A DNA stretch of 64,000 nt from Cricetomys ansorgei (lineage: Eukaryota; Chordata; Mammalia; Rodentia; Nesomyidae), in NCBI GenBank assembly GCA_026225945.1, contig JAMJFZ010004031.1, positions 887,501-951,500 on the forward strand, given 5' to 3'. The position numbers were made by a program, and so were the translations under genes. Shown here piece by piece: positions 46,557 through 57,724 of the stretch; position 1 is the first letter of the stretch, and each line of letters starts with the position of its first letter. The notes beneath the pieces were generated by a model. The model saw only the letters and a program-made list of their open reading frames with translations. It ran no database searches and was not told the origin of the DNA.

Positions 46557-48979
46557 CTCCATCTTCCCATCTGCACCCCTTCTGGTCACTGCTCCTGAAT
46601 TCCAGGGACCGTCTCAGGTACACAACCCCTCATTGATGCAGGCAGAGCAAGCCAGCTCCAGGAGATCAGGTAGGAGTCCTACTCACAGATCCCTCTCATT
46701 ACACCTGCCCAGCCCCAAAGCCCCAAACCACATGAAGTTGCTCAACCCCCACCCCTCTTCCAGCCACTGCTCCTGATATCCAGGGACCAACTACAGATGA
46801 TATAGATACTATAGTTGAAATAGATATGACAGTAAAGGAAAGTATCAAGTCCAAAAAATTACTGACAGAAAACATCCAAGGAATCTGGGATCCCATGAAA
46901 AGACCAAACCAAGGAGAAGACCTCAACATAAAACCAGATATACTGAACCTGATAGAAGAGAAATTGGGAAATAGCCTTGAACACATTAGCACAGGACACA
47001 ATTTCCTGAACAGAACACAGATAGCTCAGACACTAAGATCAACAATTAACTAATGGGACCTCATGAAATTGAAAAGCTTCTGTAAGGCAAAAGACACGGT
47101 CAATAAGACAAAACATCAGCCTAGAGAATGGGAAAAGATTTTTCACCAACTTCATTTCTGATAGAGGGCTAATATGCAAAATACATAAAGAACTCAAAAA
47201 ACTAGACATCAGCACACCAAATAATCCAATCAAGAAACAGATACAGATCTAAACAAAAGACTCTCAAAAGAAGAATCTTAAATGGCTGAGAAACACTAAA
47301 AAAATGTTCAATATCCTTAGCCATCAAGCAAATGTGGATCAACACTATTCTGAGATGCCATCTTACATCTGTCAGAATGGCTAAGATCAATAATACAAAT
47401 GGCAGCTCATTCTGGCAAGGATGTGGAGCGAGGGGAACACTCCTTCATTGCTGGTGGGAATGCAAACTTGTATAGCCATTATGGAAATCAATATGGTGTC
47501 TCTCAGAAAATTGGAACTCGACCTACCTCTGGATCTAGACATTCCACTTCTGGGCATATACCCAAAGGAGGTTCCATCCTACCAGAAGGACACTTGCTCA
47601 ACTATGTTCGTAGTTGTTTTATTCATAATATCCAGGAATTAGAAACAACCTAGATGCCCCTCAACTGAAGAATAGATAAAGAAATTGTGGTATATTTACA
47701 CAATGTAGTATTACACAGCAATTAAAAAAATGGCTACATGAATTTTACAGGCAAATGGATGGAACTAGAAAAAATTAACCCAGTCCTAGAAAGACAAACT
47801 TGGCATGTACTCACTTATAAGTGGTTATTGTTACTGTTTAGCAAAGGACAAGGTACTGCAATCCACAGACCTAGGGAGACTAGGCAACAAGGAAGGCCTC
47901 AGTAGGGACGCAGGGATCTCCCTGGTAAAGGGGGAATGGAACAGATAGGGCAAGTGGGCTAGGGGAGACTAAGAATGGGAAGAAAAAAGACTAGGTGTGG
48001 GGAGAGGAATGGAGGGAAAGAGTATATGGAGAGACTAGAGCTGGGGGACATCGAGTGGGGATCTGGAGCCCAAGAGCAGTGGAAACCCACAGTAGTCTAC
48101 AATGGAGACCTTAATGAGGACCTCTAATAGTTGGAGAATGTGGAACCTGAACAGGCCATCTTGTGTAACCACCAAAGCCCCCAGTGGAGAGACTGGAACA
48201 CCACCCCAGCCAAAAATCCTTTGACCTATAACCATCCTTCCTACAGTACCCACTGGAACAATGGAAGGGCAGAACCCTATGCCATAGCAAAGAACCCATG
48301 CCTGATTGTGTAGGGTAGGCCAGGAACTAGAGACTGGATATCCAGGAGATGATTTCTAATGATATCCTCTTCTACTCATAGATCGGTATCTAGTTCAGTC
48401 TCCATCAGGGAAGCTTCTGCCAGTAGCTAATGGGAACAATTGCAAAGGCCCAGAGCCAAATATCTCTCAGAAGAGTGGGAGGAGGCATTTTGGGGACCAG
48501 AGGGGTTAGGGACATCAGGAGAATAAGCCCCACAAGGTCAACAGACCAACACTCTTGGGGTTCCTCAGAGCCATAAGCAGTAAAGATGACCTTCAGGGTC
48601 TCCTATATATGTCATGTGGATGTCTGACTTGCTGTTCTTGCAGAGAACCTACAGATTAGAGTGTATGTGGGGGTTCTCTGATGCTTTTGACTGCTCTTAG
48701 GACCCATTTCCTCCAGCTTGGTTGCCTAGTCCACATTTCTGGTAGGGACTAGTGCCTGACCTTGTCCCAGTTACTGTGCCCTGTTTGAGCAGTACCCCTG
48801 GAAGGACTGTTCTCCTCTATGGTGAGAAGCTGTGGCAGGAGGGGGAAATAGGTAGAAAGGGAGGGTATATAATAGGAGAGGGAATATGGGGGTCCTGAGA
48901 GGAATGGAGGCAGAATAGGATGTTGATAAGATATGTATTATATGAAAGAAGAGAAATAAATGAAAAACAAAAAAAAACC
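46557..48979 (+). mobile_element. LINE-1 copy 4: both ends kept, most coding sequence missing
   Basis: A 2.4-kb L1 bounded by a 12-bp duplication. About 46557-46790 holds two CT-rich 5'UTR units ('CACTGCTCCTGAATTCCAGG' at about 46586 and 'CACTGCTCCTGATATCCAGG' at about 46758). About 46825-46910 is a central ORF1 fragment ('AACATCCAAGGAATCTGGGA'). At about 46915 it jumps straight to the ORF2 C-terminus ('GACCTCAACATAAAACCAG'). The ORF2 end runs to about 47825, then a 3'UTR to a poly(A) tail at 48964-48977. ORF1 ends, endonuclease and RT are absent. A 75-codon frame (46826-47053) reads through the ORF1-ORF2 junction. It is among the best-preserved L1 sequence here and inserted into a B4 SINE. 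Confidence 0.9.
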
Positions 48980-49110
48980 CATAAGATGTAGAGTGACTAA
49001 AGATAACACTGGACATCAACCTATGAGGTTCACACAGTATGCATGTACCTGCATGTGCATGCACACATGCATACCCATACAGCATACACACACAAAATAA
49101 CAAAACACTG
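48980..49110 (+). mobile_element. B4-type SINE, 3' part
   Basis: Continues the B4 of 46330-46556 after the L1: CATAAGATGTAGAGTGAC, 'AACACTGGACATCAACCTAT', then the CA/CATG-rich tail usual for B4. Confidence 0.82.
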
Positions 49111-49327
49111 TTATATAGTATAAAAATTATCAAATAATTACTAGATGAATCAACGAATCAAAGTATTAAAGGTAAGATTCTAAAATTAAAATTATACAAA
49201 CTGCAATGTTTTAAATTCTTCCTCTTTTTTAATCATCAATCAAGAATATCTAACTGAAAATTTAAAACTTAAAGGGTAACCACAAAAGAAATACAAAGCT
49301 TAAGGAACTGAGAAGTATTAAAGAAAA

Positions 49328-49580
49328 AGAGGCGAGAGAGATGGCTTAGTGGCTTAGAAATGAGTGAGGCCTGGAGAGAGAGCCCATCATTTGCTGTTGC
49401 AAAGGACTCTGGCTCAGTTCTCAGCACCCATATGACAGCTCCAACCTCTGTAATTACAGTTCTAGGGTATCAGACACCCTCCTGTGGCATATAGAAGCAC
49501 TAGGAACACATGCAAGTGCAAATACTTCCATGCAAGCCAAATACTCATACATATAAAATAAATAGCTCTTAAAAACAAAA
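49328..49580 (+). mobile_element. B2/B3-type SINE
   Basis: 'GAGAGAGATGGCTTAGTGGC', 'TTGCAAAGGACTCTGGCTCA', 'GTTCTCAGCACCCATATGAC', 'CCTCTGTAATTACAGTTCTA' and an AT/CATA tail ending AAAATAAATAGCTCTT. Sense orientation, nearly complete, with a small GA-rich insertion near the head. Confidence 0.88.
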
Positions 49581-49584
49581 AGCG

Positions 49585-50900
49585 AAGATTGATATAAAAG
49601 TGCAGAAAAATTAGAACTAGTTACATTAAAACCTTTCTGTAAATAAAAATATAAAAATTGTGCTTGAAAGATAATTTGCTTCTGAGAAAACTAGATCAGA
49701 CAAAGAAAAGGAGAGAGAGGAATAAGGATAGCATAACATAGTGTGTATGTTTAAAGAAATAAGTACGTAAATTTTATCAATAAGTTAAAATACAAAGGAC
49801 TTAAAATCATTCATTTATATTTTTAAATAAGAATAGTCATACAATCAAAGAAGGATATGTAGTTATAACCTGAATTAATTTTTAATACATAATGATATTT
49901 GTGAAGTTTCATGCATGTGTGTGTGTATGTATATGTGTGTGAATGAGTACAGATACAGATTGAGAGGCATGATAATGTAGTCCCAAAGACAACCTCAAGA
50001 AACCTTTAGGAGCTGAAACAAATTAGGTTTGAAGAAGTGACTCAGATAGTATTTCATAAGTTAGGACAAAATGGATATTAATCGTGATTATTTTTCCATC
50101 ACACTGATCATCACTAATGAACTTCAAATAGCCAGCTACATATAGCATATTTAGGAGCTCTTTTTCTATTTCTTATCAGTATCATTATTATAATGAATAC
50201 AGTTACACTACTCATAGACCCACTAGCAAACATGCTGTATATCAAAATTTTAAATCCATATAATGGTTCAATACAATTTAGTTAAGGTAAAATGATTATC
50301 ATATAATTATTTAAATAACCAGAGAAAATTCAAATTTTGAAACATTAAATATCATTTTTCTCATTACTTCAGCTAACCAACGTTATGGTGTTTGCTAATG
50401 AAATTTGAATTTCTTAAAGTAAATTCCATAAGATAATATTCAGAATTATTTCAAAGGCAAGAAAATCCTCTGCTGAAATGAGAGCCAATAGCGTGACATA
50501 AATATTCACCTCTTACAGAGAGCAAAAGGAAAAAGCTCAAATATTAGGTGCTCATCATCCTCTAAAAGTATTTTTTGAAAAACTCTAACTTATCTTCCTT
50601 TAATGTAGGTGAAAAAAAAAACTCCTTTCAGAAGGTCTGCCTGTACCTGAAAAAAAAAAGGAATTTGGTAGGTTCTTAGGAAAGGGGTTAGGAGAAAATC
50701 ACAGTAACCAGTTTTATTCAATTAATGAGTCAATTTATTATTTAATTACATACGTATTTATTTTTGACAAGGCCACATGTACCACATGCTGAGCCTGACT
50801 TGAAACTCTTGAGCCTCCTGAATTCACCTCCAAACTTCTGTAATTATATATAATTTTCACCATATTGGACCTAGAGTAACTTACTTTTTTCCCAATTATT
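49585..50900. other. Unique AT-rich DNA
   Basis: Nothing recognised except a short GT run at 49916-49942. Confidence 0.5.
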
Positions 50901-50949
50901 TGTGTGTGGTGGGTGCATGTGTGCATGCTTGTGTACATGCTTGCGTGCA

Positions 50950-50991
<42 letters not shown>
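50950..50991 (+). repeat. (GT)n microsatellite
   Basis: About 20 GT units, at the tail side of the antisense SINE that follows. Confidence 0.97.
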
Positions 50992-50992
<1 letters not shown>

Positions 50993-50999
50993 TGTTTTT

Positions 51000-51162
51000 A
51001 TGTCTCATATGTATGGGTCCATGGGGGACAAAGAGGGATCTGGATCCTTTTGAGCTGGAGTTACAGAAAGGTCTGATCTGGTGGGCATGGTTGTTGGTAA
51101 CAGAACTTTGGTCCTCTAAGATCAGTAAGTGTGCTTAATTACAGAGCTGTTTCTCTAGCCTC
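51000..51162 (-). mobile_element. B2/B3-type SINE, antisense
   Basis: 'GAGCTGGAGTTACAGAAAGG', 'AACAGAACTTTGGTCCTCTA' and 'TTACAGAGCTGTTTCTCTAG' are the complement of the B2/B3 body and head. Confidence 0.8.
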
Positions 51163-51164
51163 TA

Positions 51165-52825
51165 ACACGACTTCTTAAACTGTTTTTTCCTCAGATATCA
51201 AGGAACCATATTTTGGAGGTAACACCCTGAACTCCAACAGAAATTCAATAGTCAGGAATGTAATGCAGAGTAACCTTGAATTCTTACATGGTGGTAGCTT
51301 GATAGGAAAAAATACTCGATTTTCACTTTCTCCCTTCCCCCTTTCTTCTTCTCCCTCTGGACTCTCCATTCTGAGAGCTCGATAATTGTCCTAAATGGAG
51401 AGTTACATGTGGAAAAAGAGGGGAAAGTTGTAGTACATTGGAAATCTGGTTTTGTTTAGAAATGAGATGTTGAAATAAATAGATAATTAATTTCTACAAG
51501 GAAAAACAGTCAACACACAATTATATTTAATTCTGTAGGAGACCAAATAAAGACAGAGTAGAGGAATACTGAGTTTGAGAGTCAATGTTTATTTTTTATT
51601 TTTTATTCTTACTAGATTTTCAGTGTTCTAAAGCCCCCTCAAAATACCAGTCTAATGTAAGATGCATTGAAATCTCTAAATTCCCATCTAATTTCATTAT
51701 ATGTTATCTCATATATGACATTTGTGTAAAAAAAAATTGCTAGTGAATGTTTTATATCAGAACTTGTGCTTATTTAAAAATATTTTTTTAAGTTTCTTAA
51801 ATCTCCTTCCTAAAATGGGAAGTATGCAGCAATATTCTTGTAAAAAGAAAAGTTTCTATATGGTAGGCTTTAGGGGAATGGTAAAGCTAAATAAAGACTG
51901 GTCACCTTAGAATTTGGTAAGGACTATGAGACACAGGTAATGTGTAATAATGATTTTACAAGCAGTTCATTCCTTCCTTTGGAATTTTCAGAAACTGATA
52001 GAAGAGAAATGGGTTGAGATGAATAATTTCATCATATCAATAAAGATAAAGCCAATGAGTGTGTATACTCTTCCTCCCTTCCGGGGCTCCTCTTAATTGA
52101 ATTATAATTGAGAAGACAAAAGTTTCTCACAATGACAAAAATTTTTTGGATAAATTTTTTTATTACTGGTAATATAATTGTTGAAATGTGAGTTGCAATG
52201 AGAAAGCTATTTGGAGTAAGCATTCTATACCACAAACAACAAGAGAGTAGCTCTCAGGGAAACTGACAAATATATTCACATGGATATACCATTAACACAA
52301 ATGGAGAGCATCAATTTGGCTATGAAACTATCATCCCAGAAAACATTACTGAACACCTTATATAAGTAAAAGAGAAAGGTTTTCTATGTTCAGCAGAGTA
52401 ACTTGGCTTTGGATAGCCAACCCAGAGACATTTCCCATTAGAGTTTTCAAAGTGAACTAGAAAAGCTAGTTGCAAGTTTCCAGTACATGGAATGAGATTT
52501 CTCTCTGAATGCAGTCAGCGAGTTACTCAATCTGGATCACAATCTCATCTCTAAGATGATATCCTCACAATAGTCAACACAGGATCATATGACAAACAGC
52601 AGAGAAGATAATTTGGTTAAGGAAATCAAAGGAATATCATGAAATTAAAGAGTAGGGTTTTCACACCTAGATATTTTAATCTATTTTTCCATTTATTTTG
52701 CTAAGTATTTCAAGTTACAGAAATACAAGTGTTGGTGTGGATTACACCAATGACCTAAATATTATGAATTTTAATATAATGATCCAAATGCCTTCTACTT
52801 CCCATTCTACATTTCTTTCTATTGT
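51165..52825. other. Unique AT-rich DNA
   Basis: No repeat, exon or RNA gene recognised. Confidence 0.5.
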
Positions 52826-52829
52826 TAAT

Positions 52830-53215
52830 GATTGAAAACAACTTGGGGAGAAATGAGTTTATTTTACTTATATGCCCTGACCATAGTCCATATATGAGGG
52901 AAATCAGAGCAGAAACTCAATGCAGTAACTTGGAGACAAGAACCAAAACAGACACCAGGGAGGAGTACTGCTTAAGGGCTTTCTTCTGTGTCTTGTGCAG
53001 CTTGTTTCTTTATACAACCAAGACCTTCTGCCACGACAGGGCTTTGCCCATAGTGGATTAGGCCCTCTCACATCAATCACTCATTCAAGAAAATACCCAT
53101 ATAAACATGCCCACAGGCCAAACTGATGGAGGCATTTCCTCAACTGAGGCTTCCTCTTCCTAGATGATCCTCACTTATATTGGGTTAACAAATAACACCC
53201 CACAAATAGCACAGG
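52830..53215 (+). repeat. Dispersed rodent repeat, longer copy (family name uncertain)
   Basis: 'AACAACTTGGGGAGAAATGA', 'GGAAATCAGAGCAGAAACTC', 'CCTCTCACATCAATCACTCA' and 'GATGGAGGCATTTCCTCAAC' match a very common mouse dispersed repeat and, in its second half, 700-985 of this window. The open frame of 79 codons over it is not a gene. Confidence 0.6.
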
Positions 53216-53219
53216 AGAG

Positions 53220-53620
53220 ATGTAGTGTAGGCTCTACTATGAGGTATTAAGAGGTGTAACACCACAGAAACTTTAAGACATGGCTAAATGGGCTAAAATG
53301 TTTCAAGTATTTATTGATAATGAGTTCAATGGTTATGATGAGAGTGAGTCTGTTTCATAAAATTCATCTAAGCTCTGTGTCATCACATGATGATACCATT
53401 CAAAGGCCCTCCATAGAAGGTCAGGCGATGTAGCCATGATCTCCTCAGACTTCCATTGAAAATATTAAATAAAACACCCAGTTTCATATCACAAAACATA
53501 GAAATGACTAAGACATACAGGATAACAAATACAATCATATGGGAGTGTTCATGACCAAGAGAGGCAGGGTTGACATGTCATCAGCTCAAGTAATGTCAAC
53601 AGCTACTTAAGATTTTCTTA
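53220..53620. other. Unique DNA
   Basis: Nothing recognised. Confidence 0.45.
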
Positions 53621-53625
53621 ATTTC

Positions 53626-54467
53626 TGTAGAGGAATATTCAACCAATTGATCCAGTAACATGGCTACTCTGGGAAAGGATCACACTGAAAAGCCTGGAAG
53701 GGATCAAATCCAAAGGTCTTTATGAAGGGATCATAGGATTCAGATGCCTGTGTGATCTGGATGGAAAGCAGAAAGAATATTAGTCAGATTAATCCTGTCC
53801 TCTGTGCTAATGCTAGGTGAAAGGGATTTCTTTGGTTAAGGCGACATAGCACACACTTTTAATCTCAGCATTAGGGTTCTAAAAGGAAGCAGTTAGTTCA
53901 GAAGTAGGTCACTCATGGCTCTCAGTTCACGGCTAGAGGATGAGCATATGCCTTTAATCCCAACTCTGAGGCTGAATCAGACTGAAGAGCCAGCAGAGTG
54001 AAGTCTGAGATTGAATCAAAATAAGGACACACCTAACTCTCAGGCTATAAAAGCAGGCTATGAATTCAGACAGTCACAGGAAGTTCAGAGAGACAAGGAA
54101 GCAGTCTGAGGGAGTCTAAGGCAGAGACACAGAGGCACTTCAGCAGAAATCAGTATCAATTGAGAAGAGTCAGTTTGATACCAAGCAGAGTAGTTCAGAG
54201 AAGTTGTATGAATCAGCCATAGTTAGAAGAGTTCAGTGAGAAACAGCCTGTTTAAAAAGTCAGTTTGAACCAGTCAGTTTGGAGATGAGTTTGAACCAGA
54301 AGAGCAAGTAATTTGAACTGTAAGTGTCTGTTAAGTACAACTTTGATTTCAGGAGGAGCTAGTCAGAGTGGTTCAGTCAGTAGTAATTCTCAGGGGTTGA
54401 AACATTAAGGACTGAGGATTAAATTAGGAAAGAATAAGCAGGTTTTTGCTCTGAATCTACTTCTACA
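53626..54467 (+). mobile_element. LTR family A, copy A5, with 6-bp duplication
   Basis: It starts TGTAGAGGAATATTCAACC and ends GAATCTACTTCTACA (842 bp). AATTTC (53620-53625) and AATTAC (54468-54473) flank it: 6 bp, one change. It holds 'CATGGCTACTCTGGGAAAGG', SINE-like heads at about 53845 and 53946 (CATATGCCTTTAATCCC), the CAGT-rich core and AGAATAAGCAGG in the poly(A)-signal position. Its first 250 bp are closest to A1 (both share the 'GGGATCAAATCC' block), which suggests a subfamily. Confidence 0.9.
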
Positions 54468-54473
54468 AATTAC

Positions 54474-56630
54474 ACTGAAAAAAATTGATTAATGTCCCCA
54501 GATATCATCGGTGAAAATTCAAAACTTTAATGGCAATAATAACTACTAAAATGTAAACAAAGAATAACAGATTTGCTCAAAATATTTCCTTTGCTTGGGA
54601 AAAGGTAAACAGTATACAAGAATGAAAGTTTTCAATTAAAACAGGAAAAGTTAGGTAGGATTTAAGAAGGAAGGTTGTGTTTAGATTGGATTTAAACTAA
54701 GTGACTTTTTTTTTATTTTAAAGAATGGGAGACAGACTAACAGAACACTTTGCTCTCCAGGAGAAATCTGTTCAGAGGAAGTACTGATGGTCAGTGGTGC
54801 AATTTAAAACAAATAGTGATGAGATTTGTAGTGTCCTAATTCATGTGAGTAATGCTATTCATGATCTTTTAAGGAGAGGGATATTTTGAATGTTAATCAG
54901 GTTTCTACAAACGAATTGATTTGGTCTCTATTGTAAATGTAACTTCAGTTCAGAAGCTCCTCTTGAATTTTTGACGTATCTGCTTTGAGATCATAAACTA
55001 ATTGGAGGAAAATATCTTTCCAATTAAAATATTTTTAGGAAGCAGAACAGAGTCTTGATTTAATAATATGATAGATACTTTATTAAATTACAATCAAATA
55101 TTTAACATAGCATTTCTGAATTCAGCTAGATATGAACAAAAGCAATGATTTCCATATGCATGGATATACCTATTTTTAAATTTTCTTCTAAGACAAAGAT
55201 GTAATTTATTCATATTTTCTGTTTCTTATGTTAACATTTTCAGAAGGGCAATGAATATAATTCACTAAGTTATAATTCTACTCAAGTTTCTCTTCCTGAA
55301 CTTGACTTGCAGTCTTATATTGTCACTAATTTACTAAGAAATAACTACAATAATGAGTTTTTTTATATTTTCTTAGTTATAAGAAATCCACATGTGTTTA
55401 TAATAACTATAAAATATTTATGTGATCTCTGAAAACTCCACACAAAACTCCAGTGTTTCTCTAGACATTTTAAACATCTGACCCCAGGCCCAAGGAAATC
55501 ACTAATCTATTTTATGCTATCAGTCATGAATTTATTCTTCATCCACAAAAAAGGTGGTAAGAGTTATTGATTTTATCTTCCAAAGAAATTTTGTCTGCTC
55601 AGAAAGAAATTCAGATATCCTTTCCTGATGTTAAATTTAAAGAGTGACTTTGAAAATTTCCTCCAATATAAAGGATTGGTCATGCTACAGATTTGAAAAA
55701 ACACAGATCCAAGGTATTTGATGATTTCTTTAAGAGTTGGTGAGCCTCTCAGGGGCTCATGATGTTCAAATTCTGCTATAGTATATACATGAAGAAATGA
55801 TATTTTAATCTACTATTTGAGGTAAATTTCCATCTCAGAATGGATAGTTAATATTCCAAACTCAGAATACAACTGGTCTCATCTTCTGTAACTTTTAAAA
55901 ATTACATTCATAATAACCTCTTCATGTCACATTTTAAAAGACCAAAATTATTTTCTTTTTTTAAATTATTCAACAAATATTCAATTATTAATAATTGAAT
56001 AAATAAATAAATAAAACAATGACATGAGGTTCTAAAACCTATGGAACAGGTAGTTTTAAAATGAAAATAGATAGTTAACAAAACACATAAAGGGAACACT
56101 ATAAATTTAGAAATCTCACAAAAGAGTCTACTACTTTTTCTATGAAAACTTGTTTAAAAAGAGCCTTTTAAAATTGTTCTCAACAAAGTTCATTATCACA
56201 AGAAATAAAAATTGTTACTTGTTCTTATCTTTTTTCCCTTCCTTCCCCCTCCTTTACTACTGCCCTTTCTCTCATCCTCTTCTCTATGCCTCTTCTCTCC
56301 TCCCTCCCCTCCATTTCTCTTCCCTCCTATTGAACTACCCTTTTCCTCCCTATCTATCCTACCCAATGCTTCTTTTAATTGGATAAAATAGAAGCTCTGT
56401 CAACATGGCATTCAAATGGGAGGAAATTTTGAAAATCTAGAATTGAGGATCTAAAATTATGGTTTATATGTATATAATATTGAAAAGAGAAAGCTCATGC
56501 TTAGTCTAAAACCATAAAAGATTCTATCAATCTTTTGATCACAAAAGTAAGTTGAATAGTCCTAGTTTGATATGTAAATTACTATAGGTAACAAGAGACT
56601 GCTTGCAAAGTATATATGGAAGTCTAATAA
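54474..56630. other. Unique AT-rich DNA with a polypyrimidine stretch
   Basis: No repeat family or exon recognised. 56225-56355 is almost pure pyrimidine on the plus strand. Confidence 0.5.
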
Positions 56631-56639
56631 ACAGTGAAG

Positions 56640-57072
56640 AGGTGCATTGGGATCTCAATGATGGGTCAGACATTGGGCCTTAATTTCAAGTCTGGGTTTC
56701 AGATCTCTCTGGAGAAGTACAGGAGTAAACCTGCATCTGATGATGGCTGGAAAGTTCTTTCAGCTGCTACAGTTAAGAGTCAAACACAAACACAAAAAGT
56801 CCTGACTGCAAGAGATGCTAGGGCAATGGTGGCACAAACCATTGGGAAAACTAACTAATGTCTGGTTTGACTTCAGGCCCACCCAGTGAAACAGAACCCA
56901 TACCTGACATTGATTGGGTGACTAAGAACCAGATACCAGATAGCCCAGAAACCTAGGGTGAAACCAAAGTTTCAAAAAATGACTCCTAATGATATCCTGC
57001 TATACTCATAGATCAGTGTCTTATTCAGACATCATCAGAGAATTTTCCTCCTTCAGGAGACTTGAATAGATG

Positions 57073-57103
<31 letters not shown>

Positions 57104-57454
57104 ACACAGATACAAAGAGACAGAGAGACACACATAGAACAAACTTGGAACACAGAGCTCGAAATGGGATGTTTATATCAAATCCCTCCTGTCAGAGCTC
57201 AGGGAATCCCTTGGAAAAGGAGCCAGAAAGTGTAAGAGCCAAGGATAATAGAAGACATCAAGAGAGCAGGAATCTCTAAATCAACCGAACAAGGCTCAAA
57301 TGTATTCACAGAGACTGAAGCAGCAAGCACTTAGCCGACATAGGTCTGCATTATGTCCTTTCTGTACATAGTATAGCTTTAAGCTTAGTATTTTTATGGA
57401 ACTCCTGATAGTGTGAATTCTCTTGTCTATGAGTCTTGTGTCTATTCTTGGGGA

Positions 57455-57485
<31 letters not shown>

Positions 57486-57720
57486 ATTTGCTTGGTAGGG
57501 CCTCAATGTAATGGGTTTTGTATATATATATATTTCCTTGTTATCTCTTAGAAGCCATTCCTTTCTAATGAAAGACAGAATGAGAGTGGATTCAGAGGAG
57601 AGGAGTTGTGGGGGAAAATGAGAAAAGTAAATGGAGGGGAGCCTGTAATCGGAATACAGTGAAGTAGAAAAGAATTTATTTTCAATAAGCAAAAGAAAAG
57701 AAATTATTTTAAATAAAGAA
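56640..57720 (+). mobile_element. L1 (Lx-like) 3'UTR, sense, 5' truncated
   Basis: Contiguous rodent L1 3'UTR: 'GCAATGGTGGCACAAACCAT', 'CCAGATAGCCCAGAAACC', 'ACTCATAGATCAGTGTCTTA', 'CACAGAGACTGAAGCAGCA', 'GTATTTTTATGGAACTCCTG', 'TTGTTATCTCTTAGAAGCC', ending in an A-rich tail near 57720. No ORF2 coding part remains. It carries private (TA)n (57071-57107) and T-run (57455-57478) expansions. It is older than the 3'UTR of copy 4. Confidence 0.85.
57071..57107 (+). repeat. (TA)n microsatellite
   Basis: TA units with one TT interruption, inside an L1 3'UTR. Confidence 0.95.
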
Positions 57721-57724
57721 AGAA

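Noticed and set aside
48771..49133. 120-codon minus-strand frame, hydrophobic
   Set aside because: Antisense of the L1 3'UTR, its poly(A) tail and the B4 tail; no support as a gene.
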